From NCBI GenBank assembly GCA_964565925.1, contig CAZMGV010000003.1:186001-250000 (forward strand): a stretch of 64,000 nt of DNA, in the 5' to 3' direction. The stretch's first letter is position 1. Each line of letters starts with the position of its first letter. The DNA is from CAZMGV01 sp964565925. GTDB taxonomy: Bacteria; JAGRBM01; JAHCIT01. The notes under the pieces were generated by a model. It was not told where the DNA came from, searched no databases, and worked only from the letters and a program-made list of their open reading frames with translations. Of the stretch, positions 55,160 through 64,000 are shown piece by piece. A program made the position numbers and the translations under genes.

Positions 55160-56353
55160 CTACGCCGCGTCGCCGGCCGCCTGCGCCGACGCCCAGGCCC
55201 ACTGGAAATTGTATCCGCCCAGCCAGCCGGTCACATCGACCACTTCGCCGATGAAAAAGAGCCCTTTCGCCTTGCGGGCCTCGAGGGTTTTGGAAGACAG
55301 CCCGGCCGTCGACACGCCGCCGCGGGTGACCTCGGCCTTGGCGAACCCTTCCGTCCCCGCCGGGACAAAGCTCCACGACTGAAACACTTTTACGATGTGA
55401 TCGATCTCTCTGTCCGAAAAATTGGCCACCGGTTTCGCCAGTACCGGCGCCGGACAGTGAACCGCGCAGAAAGTCTCGCAGAGCCGCTTCGGCCAGAACG
55501 CCTGGAGCGCGTTTTTCAGCTCCGCCTTGCTGCCCAGGTTCCGCTCTGCCTTCAGCCACCCCGACAGGTCACCATCCGGCAGGAGATTCACCGTCACGGA
55601 CCGGCCGGGCTTCCAGTAGCTCGAGATCTGCAGGATGGCCGGTCCCGAAAGCCCCCGGTGCGTGAAGAGAATGTTTTCGCGAAACTCCATGCCGTCGCAC
55701 GCGACCAGCGAATCCGCTGAGATACCCGACAGTCCGCCGTAACTGTTCAGATCCTCCGGCGACCAGACGAACGGGACCAGCGCCGGTTCCGGCTCGATAA
55801 TTTCAAGCCCGAACTGCCTCGCCAGCCGGTAACCGAGATCCGATGCACCCAGTCTCGGAAACGAGAGGCCGCCGGTCGCGACCACCAGTGACGCGCAGGA
55901 AAACTCGCCGATACTGGCGAGCACCCTGAACCTTCCGTCCGGCTCCTTCGTCACGGCGTTGAGCTTCGTCCGGCACAGGATTTCCACGCCGGCCGACTCG
56001 CACTCCTTCACCAGCAAGTCGCGGATCTCCGCCGCCGACCGGTCGCAAAAAAGCTGGCCCAGCTTTTTTTCGTGGTACCGGATCCCGTGTTTCCCGACGA
56101 GGTCGGCGAAGTCGTGCGGTCCGAAACGGGCGAGCGCGGACTTGGCGAAGTGCGGATTGGCCGAGAGAAAATTCGCCGCGTCCGTGCCGGTATTGGTGAA
56201 GTTGCAGCGGCCCCCGCCCGAGATGAGGATCTTGCGTCCCGGCTCGTCCATGTGTTCGAGTACCACGACGCGCCTGCCCCGCCGCCCGGCCGCCGACGCG
56301 CAGAACAGCCCCGCGGCGCCGGCTCCCAGCACGACGACATCGGCCTCGGTCAT
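55160..56353 (-). CDS. HI0933/YhiN-family FAD-dependent oxidoreductase
   Basis: 397 residues. FAD-binding start VVVLGAGAAGLFCASAAG, then the family-specific DEPGRKILISGGGRCNFTN, and a second nucleotide motif near VVATGGLSFPRLGASDLGY. The HI0933 family is flavoprotein of unknown substrate. Its ATG overlaps the sua5 stop by four bases (ATGA), so it is translationally coupled with sua5. Confidence 0.92.
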   Translation of the reverse strand: MTEADVVVLGAGAAGLFCASAAGRRGRRVVVLEHMDEPGRKILISGGGRCNFTNTGTDAANFLSANPHFAKSALARFGPHDFADLVGKHGIRYHEKKLGQLFCDRSAAEIRDLLVKECESAGVEILCRTKLNAVTKEPDGRFRVLASIGEFSCASLVVATGGLSFPRLGASDLGYRLARQFGLEIIEPEPALVPFVWSPEDLNSYGGLSGISADSLVACDGMEFRENILFTHRGLSGPAILQISSYWKPGRSVTVNLLPDGDLSGWLKAERNLGSKAELKNALQAFWPKRLCETFCAVHCPAPVLAKPVANFSDREIDHIVKVFQSWSFVPAGTEGFAKAEVTRGGVSTAGLSSKTLEARKAKGLFFIGEVVDVTGWLGGYNFQWAWASAQAAGDAA

Positions 56354-57330
56354 GGCTCTTCGGCGGGGTCTCTGGGCCCGGCCGCCCGGCGGAGCCGGTC
56401 CACGACGGCCGCATCGAGACCCGAATCCGGCGGCAGCGTCACGAGCACCACATCGAAGCCGCCCGCATCCGCCTCGCGCAGCATCTGGTAGAGCGACTGG
56501 GCCCGGCCCGCCGCTTCCGGCGCAACCGGCAGGCGCCTGATCCCGAGCGGCAGTCGCGAATCGCCCGCGCCCAGCCAGGCGGCGGCCTTGCGGCCAAGGC
56601 CCTGCTCCTCAAGGGCGGCGCGGGTCACCGTCTCGGGGGTTTCCACCCGCACGCGGGCTTTGGGCGAGTAGTGGCTTTCGAGCGTGCCCGGGACGCGGAC
56701 ATCGGACTTGCGTCCCGTGGCCACCGGCACGCCGAGGACCTTTTCAAGCACTTCCCGGGTGACGCCGCCGGGGCGGAGTATCACGGGCTCGTCGCCCGTG
56801 AGGTCGAGAATGGTCGATTCGACGCCGACCTTGCAGGGACCGCCGTCGAGAATGAAATCCGCTTTCGGACCAAGGTCGTCCCGCACGTGCTGCGCCGTGG
56901 TGGGGCTCACCCGGCCGAAACGGTTCGCCGACGGAGCGGCGATGCCGCCTCCGAACGTGTCGAGCACCGCCAGCGCGTCCGGATGATCGGGCACCCTGAG
57001 CGCAATGGTCTCCTGCCCGCCGGTCACCGCCAGCGGTACCCGCGGATGTTTCCTGAGGATCAGCGTGAGCGGGCCGGGCCAGAACGCGGCGGCAAGCCGC
57101 CTGGCCTGCGGCGGCACCTCGGACGCCCAGTCGTCGAGCTTGGCGTTTCTCCCGATATGCACGATCAGGGGATGGCCGGGAGGCCGGCCCTTGACCTCGA
57201 ATACCCTGGCCACCGCCGCCTCGTTCAGCGCGTCGGCGCCCAGGCCGTAGACCGTCTCCGTGGGCAGCGCCACGAGTCCGCCGCTTTTCAGCACCGAAGC
57301 GGCTTTTACGATCTGTGCGCGGTCGGCCAT
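56350..57330 (-). CDS. L-threonylcarbamoyladenylate synthase (Sua5 type)
   Basis: 326 residues, start at 57330; the upstream in-frame ATG at 57402 lacks support. YrdC domain: LPTETVYGLGADALNE, VKGRPPGHPLIVHI, FWPGPLTLIL, ALRVPDHPDALAVL, and APSANRFGRVSPTTAQHV. A C-terminal extra domain (SHYSPKARV onward, with LPPDSGLDAAVVDRLRRAA) makes it Sua5 rather than TsaC. It makes the precursor of t6A on ANN-decoding tRNAs. First gene of a leftward pair with the flavoprotein gene. Confidence 0.93.
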   Translation of the reverse strand: MADRAQIVKAASVLKSGGLVALPTETVYGLGADALNEAAVARVFEVKGRPPGHPLIVHIGRNAKLDDWASEVPPQARRLAAAFWPGPLTLILRKHPRVPLAVTGGQETIALRVPDHPDALAVLDTFGGGIAAPSANRFGRVSPTTAQHVRDDLGPKADFILDGGPCKVGVESTILDLTGDEPVILRPGGVTREVLEKVLGVPVATGRKSDVRVPGTLESHYSPKARVRVETPETVTRAALEEQGLGRKAAAWLGAGDSRLPLGIRRLPVAPEAAGRAQSLYQMLREADAGGFDVVLVTLPPDSGLDAAVVDRLRRAAGPRDPAEEP

Positions 57331-57391
57331 CAGGACCGTGGATAGAGCGCACTTGAGCGCCGCGCAAGCGGCCGTGCTAGGTTTCCGGACG

Positions 57392-58285
57392 ATGCCAGCC
57401 AAGCCGCCAAAAAAGAAACCGCGAATGAGCGTCGAAGATCTTCTGGATCAGGCGGCCGAGAAGATCCCCGCCCTCGGACTGTTCCGGGTGAAAGACCCCG
57501 GCACGGACAAATACCGTCCGGAACTGGCCGAAACGCTCGACCCGCTTTTCCGTCTCCTCGAGCACTACTTCGAAGCGGAGATCATCGGGCCGGACGGGAA
57601 ACGCCTGGACGGCAAGCGGCCCGCCGGACTGCCCCGAGGCGGCGGCCTGCTGACGGGCAATCACGGACGGACCGGCACCGACGCGTTCGTTTTTCCGGCG
57701 CTCGCCACCCGGCTGCTCAGGCGCCCGGTACGTGCGCTCGCGGACCGGGCGCTGTTCCGGATGCCGCTCTTCCGTGACGGACTGGCGGCGGGCGGCGCCG
57801 TCCCGGGCACCCGCGCGAGCGCGGTCCGGCTGCTGAAGGAAGGCAATCTGGTCATCGTCTATCCGGGCGGCGGCAACGAAGTGATGAAGCCCGCGCACGA
57901 GGCCTACCAGCTCCTGTGGGGCGACCGCGTGGGTTTTGTGAAAGTCGCCGCCCAGGCCGGGGTGCCGGTCATTCCGTTCGCCGGGATCGGCGTCGAAGAG
58001 CTTTACGAGAACCTGCCCGGCTGGGACGCGTTCGAGAAGTCCGGTTTCGCCCGCAGGCTCGAAGCGGTTATCGGACGGCGCAACCGCCCGATGCCGCCGC
58101 TCCGGGGCCTGGGGCCGCTGCCCAAACCGGTCAAGCTCATCTTCATGATCGGCAAACCGATGCCGACCGGCAATCTGGATACGGATGACGACGGCGCGGT
58201 GCTCGAATTCCAGCGCGCCGTGAAGGCGGAAGTCGAATCGATGATCAAGATCGGCCGCGCCCGGTGGAAACGGAAACAGCCATGA
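57392..58285 (+). CDS. lysophospholipid acyltransferase-like protein
   Basis: 297 residues from ATG 57392, divergent from sua5. PlsC-type features: NHGRTGTD (HxxxxD), the later VYPGGGNEVMK and FVKVAAQAGVPVIPFAGIG, typical of the diacylglycerol/monoacylglycerol acyltransferase-like LPLAT branch. The N-terminus carries a Lys-rich peptide (KPPKKKPRM). Probably acylates lipids at the membrane face. The stop codon overlaps the next gene by four bases. Confidence 0.88.
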   Translation: MPAKPPKKKPRMSVEDLLDQAAEKIPALGLFRVKDPGTDKYRPELAETLDPLFRLLEHYFEAEIIGPDGKRLDGKRPAGLPRGGGLLTGNHGRTGTDAFVFPALATRLLRRPVRALADRALFRMPLFRDGLAAGGAVPGTRASAVRLLKEGNLVIVYPGGGNEVMKPAHEAYQLLWGDRVGFVKVAAQAGVPVIPFAGIGVEELYENLPGWDAFEKSGFARRLEAVIGRRNRPMPPLRGLGPLPKPVKLIFMIGKPMPTGNLDTDDDGAVLEFQRAVKAEVESMIKIGRARWKRKQP

Positions 58286-59070
58286 AACGGGCCTTTATTC
58301 CCCTGCTCCTGCTTTTCGCCCTGTCCGCCTGTGCTTCCAGGACGGATACGACTGCGGATTCCGGAGCCGACGGAATCTTCCAGCTCGGCACTTTCAACGG
58401 CCTGCTCGCCGGGGCGCTGGAAGGTACCGTCACCTACGGAGAGCTTGAGAAACACGGCGACTTCGGCACCGGCACTTTCGACGGTCTGGACGGCGAGATG
58501 TGGGCGATGGACGGACGCTTCTACCGGATTCAGGCCGACGGAACGGCCGCTCCGGCCGATCCCGGTATCACCTCGCCGTTCATTGCACTGAAAAAATTCA
58601 GGCCGGACCAGACCGAACAGATCTCTGCGCCGCGGCTGAACGGAACCCAGGCGCCGCTCCCGTGTGCGGAACTCTACCGGACTCTCGATTCAAAGCTGCC
58701 CACATTGAACGTACCGTACGCGGTGCATGTTTCCGGGCGGTTCGAATACGTCAAAACCCGGAGCGTGGCGAAAAAACAGAAGCCCTATCCGTCCGCCGAC
58801 GAGATCATCCGTTCCCAGGTGGAAAAGGAATGGACCGGCGTCGAAGGCGACATGGTGGGGTTCCGGTTCCCCGCCTACCTGGCCGGTACCCAGATGCCGG
58901 GCTACCATCTGCATTTCCTGAACACCGCCCGAACCAACGGCGGCCATGTGCTCGATTGCCGGATTTCGGACGTCACCGTGCGGCTGGACCGGGCCTCCGG
59001 CGTGCGGATCGCCTACCCGCCCGGCGGCGGCGAGTACGACCGGGTCGACCTCGGTCCCAAGGCGAAATAG
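58282..59070 (+). CDS. lipoprotein of unknown function
   Basis: 262 residues; ATG overlaps the acyltransferase stop (ATGA). Lipobox LSACA (Cys18 region). Mature part has FNGLLAGALEGTVTYGELE, an acetolactate-decarboxylase-like feature (GTFDGLDGEMWAMDGRFYRI), then two more domains with FRFPAYLAGTQMPGYHLHFL and GGHVLDCRISDVTVRLDR. These last blocks strongly resemble alpha-acetolactate decarboxylase (GYHLHF and the His pair), so it may be a budA-family enzyme carried as a lipoprotein. Catalytic assignment is by motif memory. Confidence 0.7.
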   Translation: MKRAFIPLLLLFALSACASRTDTTADSGADGIFQLGTFNGLLAGALEGTVTYGELEKHGDFGTGTFDGLDGEMWAMDGRFYRIQADGTAAPADPGITSPFIALKKFRPDQTEQISAPRLNGTQAPLPCAELYRTLDSKLPTLNVPYAVHVSGRFEYVKTRSVAKKQKPYPSADEIIRSQVEKEWTGVEGDMVGFRFPAYLAGTQMPGYHLHFLNTARTNGGHVLDCRISDVTVRLDRASGVRIAYPPGGGEYDRVDLGPKAK

Positions 59071-59260
59071 TCCCGGCGGCACACCCCGTGAAGCGCGTTT
59101 GACCGCCCCTCCGGTCCGGTCTATTTCGACCGGTGCGGGCCGCTCGCCGGGCGGCCCTGGTGGATCAAATGGGAGGACCCCGGCAGGGGTCCACTGGCTC
59201 GTCCCCCGTCCGCGAGGCGCCGCCGAGCGGCATGTGCGGGGGCCGAAGGTTCAAACACAC
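59071..59260 (+). promoter_or_regulatory. structured leader upstream of the PTPS-family gene
   Basis: 190 bp of GC-rich non-coding sequence. It contains a perfect GGACCCC(GGCA)GGGGTCC hairpin (around 59174-59191) and further inverted segments such as CCGCTCGCCGGGCGG. Its place before a queuosine-type gene suggests a preQ1 control region, but I could not fit it to a known preQ1 riboswitch class. Confidence 0.3.
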
Positions 59261-59734
59261 ATGGCCCGTTTCTACGCACCGGTCCGGTTCAAGGCCGACC
59301 ACAGGCTCGAATTCCGCCCCACCCGTCACACGCACGAATGGGAAGTCACCTTCGTCTTCAAGGGCCCCATCGGGGACAACGGCGTCATCATCAACCTCAT
59401 CGAGGTGAAAAAGGCGCTCGAGCCCCTGATGAGCCGGATTGAAGGTACCTTCCTGAACGGCCACCCGGAACTGCTCGCCGCTCCCGCGCCGATCAACGTC
59501 GCCGCGGAAATCCCCACCTGCGAAAACCTGGCCCGCTATTTCTACTGGTACCTGGTGGCCGGAGATCACGACCTCAAGTTCCCCGAACTGGTGGCGCTCG
59601 AGCAGGTGCACGTCCAGCTGGAGGAGCTCGGCCGGCCGCAGAACGGCGAGCGCGGTTACGCGATCGTCGACGTGACCGATTTCATGCCGGAACTCCTGCG
59701 CCGGCGCCATCTGCAGGTGGCCCGAGTCGGGTAA
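59261..59734 (+). CDS. 6-pyruvoyl-tetrahydropterin synthase family protein lacking the catalytic Cys
   Basis: 157 residues, GAAGG before ATG. PTPS/QueD fold: zinc-type His residues in KADHRLEF and HTHEWEVTF, NLIEVKKALEPL, and the PTCENLARYFYWYL block. The Cys normally preceding the second His pair is replaced (RPTRHTHEW). Either another residue acts or the function has shifted. It lies 22 bp ahead of queC, the next step of 7-deazaguanine synthesis, which supports a QueD-like role. Confidence 0.8.
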   Translation: MARFYAPVRFKADHRLEFRPTRHTHEWEVTFVFKGPIGDNGVIINLIEVKKALEPLMSRIEGTFLNGHPELLAAPAPINVAAEIPTCENLARYFYWYLVAGDHDLKFPELVALEQVHVQLEELGRPQNGERGYAIVDVTDFMPELLRRRHLQVARVG

Positions 59735-59756
59735 CCGTCTCCGCCCGGCCGTCACG

Positions 59757-60464
59757 ATGACCACCTCGGAAAAAAAACCGGCCGTCGTGCTGCTGTCGGG
59801 CGGGCTGGATTCGGCGACCGTGCTGGCGATCGCGCTCGACCGGGGCTTCGACCCGGTGGCGCTGACCATCCGGTACGGGCAGCGGCACGACCGCGAGATC
59901 GAAGCGGCCCGCCGCGTGGCGCAGTCGATGGGTGTGAAGCGGCACGAACTGGTCGAGTTCGATTTGAAGCCCTTCGGCGGTTCGGCGCTTACCGACAGTT
60001 CGATCGATGTCCCCAAAGACCGCACCGACGGCGAGATGGCCGCCGGCATACCGGTCACGTACGTTCCCGCCCGCAACACAATATTTCTCTCGTTCGCGCT
60101 CGGACTCGCCGAAGCCAGCGGCGCCCGGGACCTCTTCTGCGGCGTGAACGCCATGGACTATTCGGGCTATCCCGACTGCCGGCCGGAGTTCATCGAGGCG
60201 TTCGAAGAACTGGCCAACGTGGCGACCAAGGCCGGTGTCGAAGGGGACCCGTTCCGGGTCCACGCGCCGCTCATCCGTCTCCGCAAGCACGAGATTATCC
60301 GGACCGGCGTCCGGCTGGGCGTGGACTACTCGATCACGCACTCCTGCTACGATCCGGACCCCGACGGCCGCGCCTGCGGCCGCTGTGATTCCTGCCAGTT
60401 GAGACTGGAAGGGTTCCGCCTGGCGGACCTGTCCGACCCTGCCCCGTATGGTCAGCGTTCGTAA
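59757..60464 (+). CDS. queC: 7-cyano-7-deazaguanine synthase QueC
   Basis: 235 residues. Converts CDG to preQ0 with ATP and ammonia. PP-loop SGGLDSAT (14-21), QRHDREIEAARRVA, YVPARNTIFLSFALG, GVNAMDYSGYPDCRPEF, and the zinc site SCYDP...ACGRCDSCQLR near the C-terminus. Complete; directly after the PTPS-family gene, likely one operon. QueE (CDG synthase) is not in the window. Confidence 0.95.
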   Translation: MTTSEKKPAVVLLSGGLDSATVLAIALDRGFDPVALTIRYGQRHDREIEAARRVAQSMGVKRHELVEFDLKPFGGSALTDSSIDVPKDRTDGEMAAGIPVTYVPARNTIFLSFALGLAEASGARDLFCGVNAMDYSGYPDCRPEFIEAFEELANVATKAGVEGDPFRVHAPLIRLRKHEIIRTGVRLGVDYSITHSCYDPDPDGRACGRCDSCQLRLEGFRLADLSDPAPYGQRS

Positions 60465-60856
60465 CTGCCAGCATTCGTAACTGAATGGCGTGATCTAAAC
60501 GGCGTGAAACGGGCCACCTTCATCCGATTTCCGGCTCCTGTTCTCGGAAATTCGAAAACGACCCGTTTCGGAACCGTTTCCGCACCGCGTCATCATGGTT
60601 ATTAACCGCAAAAAGCGTATTCCAGCGTGTTCTGCGCCTGTTCTCGGAAACCAAAAAGAGTAATATGGATTCATCAAGTCTTGATGCATCCGGTTGGGGA
60701 TCCGCGCGGCGGTTCCGTGAAGTAACCGGCGGGCGTTCGGATTTCCGGCTTTCAGGGGTGGCAGCCGGATCGTGACCTGATCATGGGGATAGCAAGCGGA
60801 GGACCTTCAAGGCTGTCTGGTCCGGAGACGGCTACCGGGAAAGGTTCACCTTTAAA
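60465..60856. other. intergenic region with direct repeats
   Basis: 392 bp, no gene. CCTGTTCTCGGAAA occurs twice exactly 100 bp apart (60537-60550 and 60637-60650), and TTCGTAACTG twice in the first 30 bp. These could be operator sites for the surface protein that follows, but nothing identifies a regulator. Confidence 0.4.
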
Positions 60857-63800
60857 GTGGCGGCGCGTAATCGGTATCGTAAATGGTTCGGCGGTCTGGC
60901 GGTGGCACTGCTCATCGCTTCGCCCATCTACGTGCGCCCGGCCCCTGCCGACAGCGACGGCGACCTGATCAGCGACCTCGAAGAAGGTGCCTTCGACCTG
61001 CCTTCGCCCCGCGATACCGACGAAGACGGAACGCCGGATTACCTGGATCTGGATTCGGACAACGACACGATCGCCGACATCATCGAGGCCGGCCGCTCCG
61101 ACATCGACCTGGCTCCGGTCAATACCGACAAGACGGTCAACTTCAACGACCACATCCCCGACTACATCGACATCGATTCGGATAACGACAGCATCGGCGA
61201 CTGGGACGAGGCCTGGCCGCAGGGAACGGTCCCCTGGGGCGCCACTCCGGTTCCCACGATTACCGCCCAGATGACGCTCGCCCAGTCGGACTACGCCTCC
61301 GCCCGCGCCCTGCTGGCCGACAGCGAACGCAATCCGATGGTTCCCGCGAGCACGACACCGGCGCCCGACGGCATACCGGACTATCAGGACCAGGATTCCG
61401 ACGGTGACCGGATTCCGGACTACATCGAGACCAGCCGGGACATCGATCCGTTCACGCTTCCGATCGACACCGACAGCGACGGACTGGCCGACTTCCGGGA
61501 TCTGGACACGGACGGCGACGGCAATCCCGATATTCTCGAGTGGGATTCCGACGCGGACTACATCCCCAACTTCCTGGATTCGGCCGACTATGACGGTCCG
61601 ATGGGCGACTGGGACAAGGACTACATTTCCAACCTGGAAGAAGGCGCTACGTACGCCTTGAGCGGCACGACCGGCGCTCTGGTGCTGCAGTCCGGGGGAC
61701 GGGACACCGACGGCGACGGTCTTCCCGACTTCAAGGACGGAGATTCGGACAACGACAACCTCGGCGATGCGTACGAAAAAGGAAACGCCTCGCTGCAGGC
61801 GGCGCCCAGACGCAGCCGGGGCGCCGCCTGGAATCCCGACTACATGATCCCGGATATCGACGACGACGGCTCGCTGGACGGCCGCGACCCGGGCAACTCG
61901 TCGGCCGGCCCCTCGATCTGGGTCCTGCTGTCGCCGGGCGGCGGACACTTTGACCGGGACTGGGACGACGACGGAATCCCGGACGGCCTGGAAGGCGCCG
62001 GCGACCTGAACAGCAACGGCATGACCGACTGGTCCGAATCGGGCGCGGCGGGCAAATGGGACCCCGACGGCGACAACAAGTGGGCCTGGGACGACGCCGA
62101 TTCCGACAACGACGACGTTCCCGACAGCGTCGAGGCCGGCCTGACGGAATCGCTGCCCGACGGCCCGGGAAACATCATGGGCACGAACCTGACGGCCAAG
62201 AATTTCTTCAAGGACCAGTGCCCCGGAGACACCACCGATCCCTACAAGTTCGACACCGACGGCGGCGGAATGCCCGACGGTCTGGAGGACACCAACCATA
62301 ACGGCTGCTATGAGCCGGATCTGGGCGAATCCGACCCGAACAATCCGGACGACGACGCCGCGTTCATCGATCCCGACGCCGACGGGATCGACAGCCAGAC
62401 CGAAACGGATCTGGGTCTCGACCCCAACGACAGCGATTCCGACGACGACGGTTTCAACGACGGACAGGAGAACGGGAACCGGACGGTCTCCGTCGTCCGC
62501 TTCGACGGCTCGACCATCGCCCAGTCGGGAGCCGGCTCCCTGTTCGAGGATATCGACAGCGACCATACCATCAACGGACTGGACTCCGATTCCGACGGCG
62601 ACGGACTGGCCGATTCGCTGGAAGGCTGCTTTACCGCCAGCTACCTGTCCACCCATCCGGAGCTCTTCGACGGACCCGACGAAGTGCGCGATACCGCCGC
62701 GCATCAGGACGGAACCTGGTGGGACGGCAACCCCGATTTCCATTTCGCGCCCGTCAACTGCTCGAACACGCATTTCCTGCTGAAGGACACCGATTCGGGC
62801 GGCGTTGTCGACGGACTCGAGGATTTCTCGCGTGACGGGGTGATGAACGGCAACGAGACCAATCCGCTGGATCCCGGAGACGACCTGGTCTCGGATTCGG
62901 ACGGCGACACCCTTTCGGCCCAGCTGGAAGCCAAGCTCGGCACCTCCGACATGGACCGCGACTCCGACGACGACGGCGCCCCGGATGTGGATGAATACCG
63001 CAACTACTTCACCGACCCGGCCAACGCAGACTCGGACGGCGACGGCGTGTTCGACGGCACCGAACTGGGCATTACGCTCGGCGCCATCGTGCCGGCCAAC
63101 GGCGAAATCGGCGGCACTGATCTAAGCAAGGGAATTTTCACGCCCGATCTGGATCCGACGACCACCACCAATCCGCTCCGGATGGACTCCGACGAGGGCG
63201 GCGTGTGGGACGGGTTCGAGGATTTCAACCGGAACGGCTTCTACGAGCCCGAACTGGGCGAGACCGACCCGAACAACCCCAACGACGACGGCAGCGGTCT
63301 GGACTGCGACGGCGACGGAATCCCGGATGCCGGCGAAATCAACGTCATCGGCCCGCAGCTGGGACTTAACCCCGCGCAGGCGGCCGCCATGGCGCTGGAT
63401 GCCGACTATGACGACGACGGACTTCCCGACGGTCTCGAGGCGCTCAACGACGTCGACGATGACGGCATTCCGGGTCTGCTGGATCCCGATTCCGACAACG
63501 ACGGACTCACCGACGGGCTTGAAGCCGGGATGAGCGGACCGGTCATTCCGCCGAACCCTTCGCCGCCCACGTGCGGAGCCGCCACCGGCACCAACACCGG
63601 GTCGCCGAATTTCCATGCCGACCTCGACCCGACGACCCAGACGAGTTTCCTGCGCCCCGATACCGACAACGGCGGCAAGATGGACGGTCAGGAGGATCTC
63701 AACCACAACGGACAGATCGATGCGTCCGAAACCGACCCCAACGATCCGGTCGACGACACGAACGCCAATGACCGCGACGGCGACGGACTGTCCGACAACC

Positions 63801-64000
63801 AGGAACTGATCCTGTACCTGACGGATCCGGACGACGCGGACTCCGACGACGACGGCATCACCGACGGCCGCGAAGTGCTCGTGACCAAAACCAGCCCGAT
63901 CAGCGCCGACAGCGACGCCGACGGCCTGCTGGACGGTCTGGAGCTGGGGCTTACGTCTCCGGACATCGTCTCGGCGACCGACGCCTCCATCTTCGTGAAG
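60857..64000 (+). CDS. thrombospondin type-3 repeat surface protein (partial, runs off the window)
   Basis: The frame from a GTG at 60857 (AAAGG about 12 bases upstream) stays open to the last base, 1048 codons. It begins MAARNRYRKWFGGLAVALL, an export signal ending near PAPAD, and continues as many calcium-binding Asp-rich loops (DSDGDLISD, DSDNDTIAD, DTDGDGLPD, DSDDDGFND and similar). Only a few sizeable non-repeat stretches interrupt, one of them bearing Cys (KDQCPGDT and ENCS-type). The type is extracellular adhesin/matrix. The 3' end, including any anchor, lies outside the window. Confidence 0.88.
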   Translation, partial: MAARNRYRKWFGGLAVALLIASPIYVRPAPADSDGDLISDLEEGAFDLPSPRDTDEDGTPDYLDLDSDNDTIADIIEAGRSDIDLAPVNTDKTVNFNDHIPDYIDIDSDNDSIGDWDEAWPQGTVPWGATPVPTITAQMTLAQSDYASARALLADSERNPMVPASTTPAPDGIPDYQDQDSDGDRIPDYIETSRDIDPFTLPIDTDSDGLADFRDLDTDGDGNPDILEWDSDADYIPNFLDSADYDGPMGDWDKDYISNLEEGATYALSGTTGALVLQSGGRDTDGDGLPDFKDGDSDNDNLGDAYEKGNASLQAAPRRSRGAAWNPDYMIPDIDDDGSLDGRDPGNSSAGPSIWVLLSPGGGHFDRDWDDDGIPDGLEGAGDLNSNGMTDWSESGAAGKWDPDGDNKWAWDDADSDNDDVPDSVEAGLTESLPDGPGNIMGTNLTAKNFFKDQCPGDTTDPYKFDTDGGGMPDGLEDTNHNGCYEPDLGESDPNNPDDDAAFIDPDADGIDSQTETDLGLDPNDSDSDDDGFNDGQENGNRTVSVVRFDGSTIAQSGAGSLFEDIDSDHTINGLDSDSDGDGLADSLEGCFTASYLSTHPELFDGPDEVRDTAAHQDGTWWDGNPDFHFAPVNCSNTHFLLKDTDSGGVVDGLEDFSRDGVMNGNETNPLDPGDDLVSDSDGDTLSAQLEAKLGTSDMDRDSDDDGAPDVDEYRNYFTDPANADSDGDGVFDGTELGITLGAIVPANGEIGGTDLSKGIFTPDLDPTTTTNPLRMDSDEGGVWDGFEDFNRNGFYEPELGETDPNNPNDDGSGLDCDGDGIPDAGEINVIGPQLGLNPAQAAAMALDADYDDDGLPDGLEALNDVDDDGIPGLLDPDSDNDGLTDGLEAGMSGPVIPPNPSPPTCGAATGTNTGSPNFHADLDPTTQTSFLRPDTDNGGKMDGQEDLNHNGQIDASETDPNDPVDDTNANDRDGDGLSDNQELILYLTDPDDADSDDDGITDGREVLVTKTSPISADSDADGLLDGLELGLTSPDIVSATDASIFVK

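Noticed and set aside
60752..62773. 673-residue minus-strand frame rich in Val/Gly
   Set aside because: It is the complement of the Asp-rich repeat array on the plus strand; Asp codons read backwards give Val/Ile-rich sequence.

Overview
The window is high-GC, densely coded bacterial DNA. No rRNA, tRNA, CRISPR array or complete transposase is visible. The gene content points to an uncultured, hopanoid-making, Gram-negative lineage of the former Deltaproteobacteria (Myxococcota-like). It includes MglB-MglA polarity proteins, many lipoproteins, MJ0042 zinc-ribbon/GYF/TPR membrane proteins, a divergent hpnH/hpnG pair, a Cys-anchor metzincin with FG-GAP and thrombospondin-type-3 surface proteins, YfhO- and TMTC-like membrane proteins, and a bacterial Rsm22. 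I cannot name the species from sequence alone.

Layout. 0-11.5 kb is mostly chromosomal backbone: an FG-GAP secreted protein, a lipoprotein with two MarR-like winged-helix domains, ybaB-recR, mglB-mglA, a gerW/DUF2953/mini-gerW operon, two small envelope genes and secA. 11.6-17.9 kb holds oxidoreductases and hydrolases (aldo/keto reductase, two SDRs, an NmrA-like protein). Some of this stretch is AT-rich, and gene debris suggests turnover. 18.2-20.3 kb carries hpnH and hpnG for hopanoid side-chain synthesis. 20.4-22.1 kb has an alpha/beta hydrolase and an overlapping GNAT/small-protein pair.

22.2-22.8 kb and 45.2-45.8 kb hold two inverted copies of a ~650-bp element that I do not recognise. 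Each has an inverted-repeat-bounded non-coding leader carrying a 10-bp iteron array, followed by a ~106-109 codon reading frame under apparent protein-level selection that has no stop codon inside the repeat. Each copy lies directly downstream, on the same strand, of an accessory gene: a GNAT/small-protein pair at copy A and a 1224-residue SIR2 defence-type protein at copy B. This is the best candidate for an undescribed system in the window.

Between the copies (22.8-45.2 kb) lies ordinary content: cstA, an Hsp70 with a Pro/Ala-rich insertion, two giant ZnR-GYF-TPR proteins, a zinc-related pair (COG0523 GTPase and ZIP), purH, a matrixin-like protease fusion, a TMTC-like protein, rsm22 and gltX. 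45.9-50.7 kb is an accessory island (SIR2 protein and a lipoprotein). From 50.9 kb the backbone resumes: sppA, a YfhO-like protein, a HI0933-family flavoprotein, Sua5, an acyltransferase, a lipoprotein, a PTPS-family protein, queC, and finally a very long thrombospondin-type-3-repeat surface protein that runs off the right edge.
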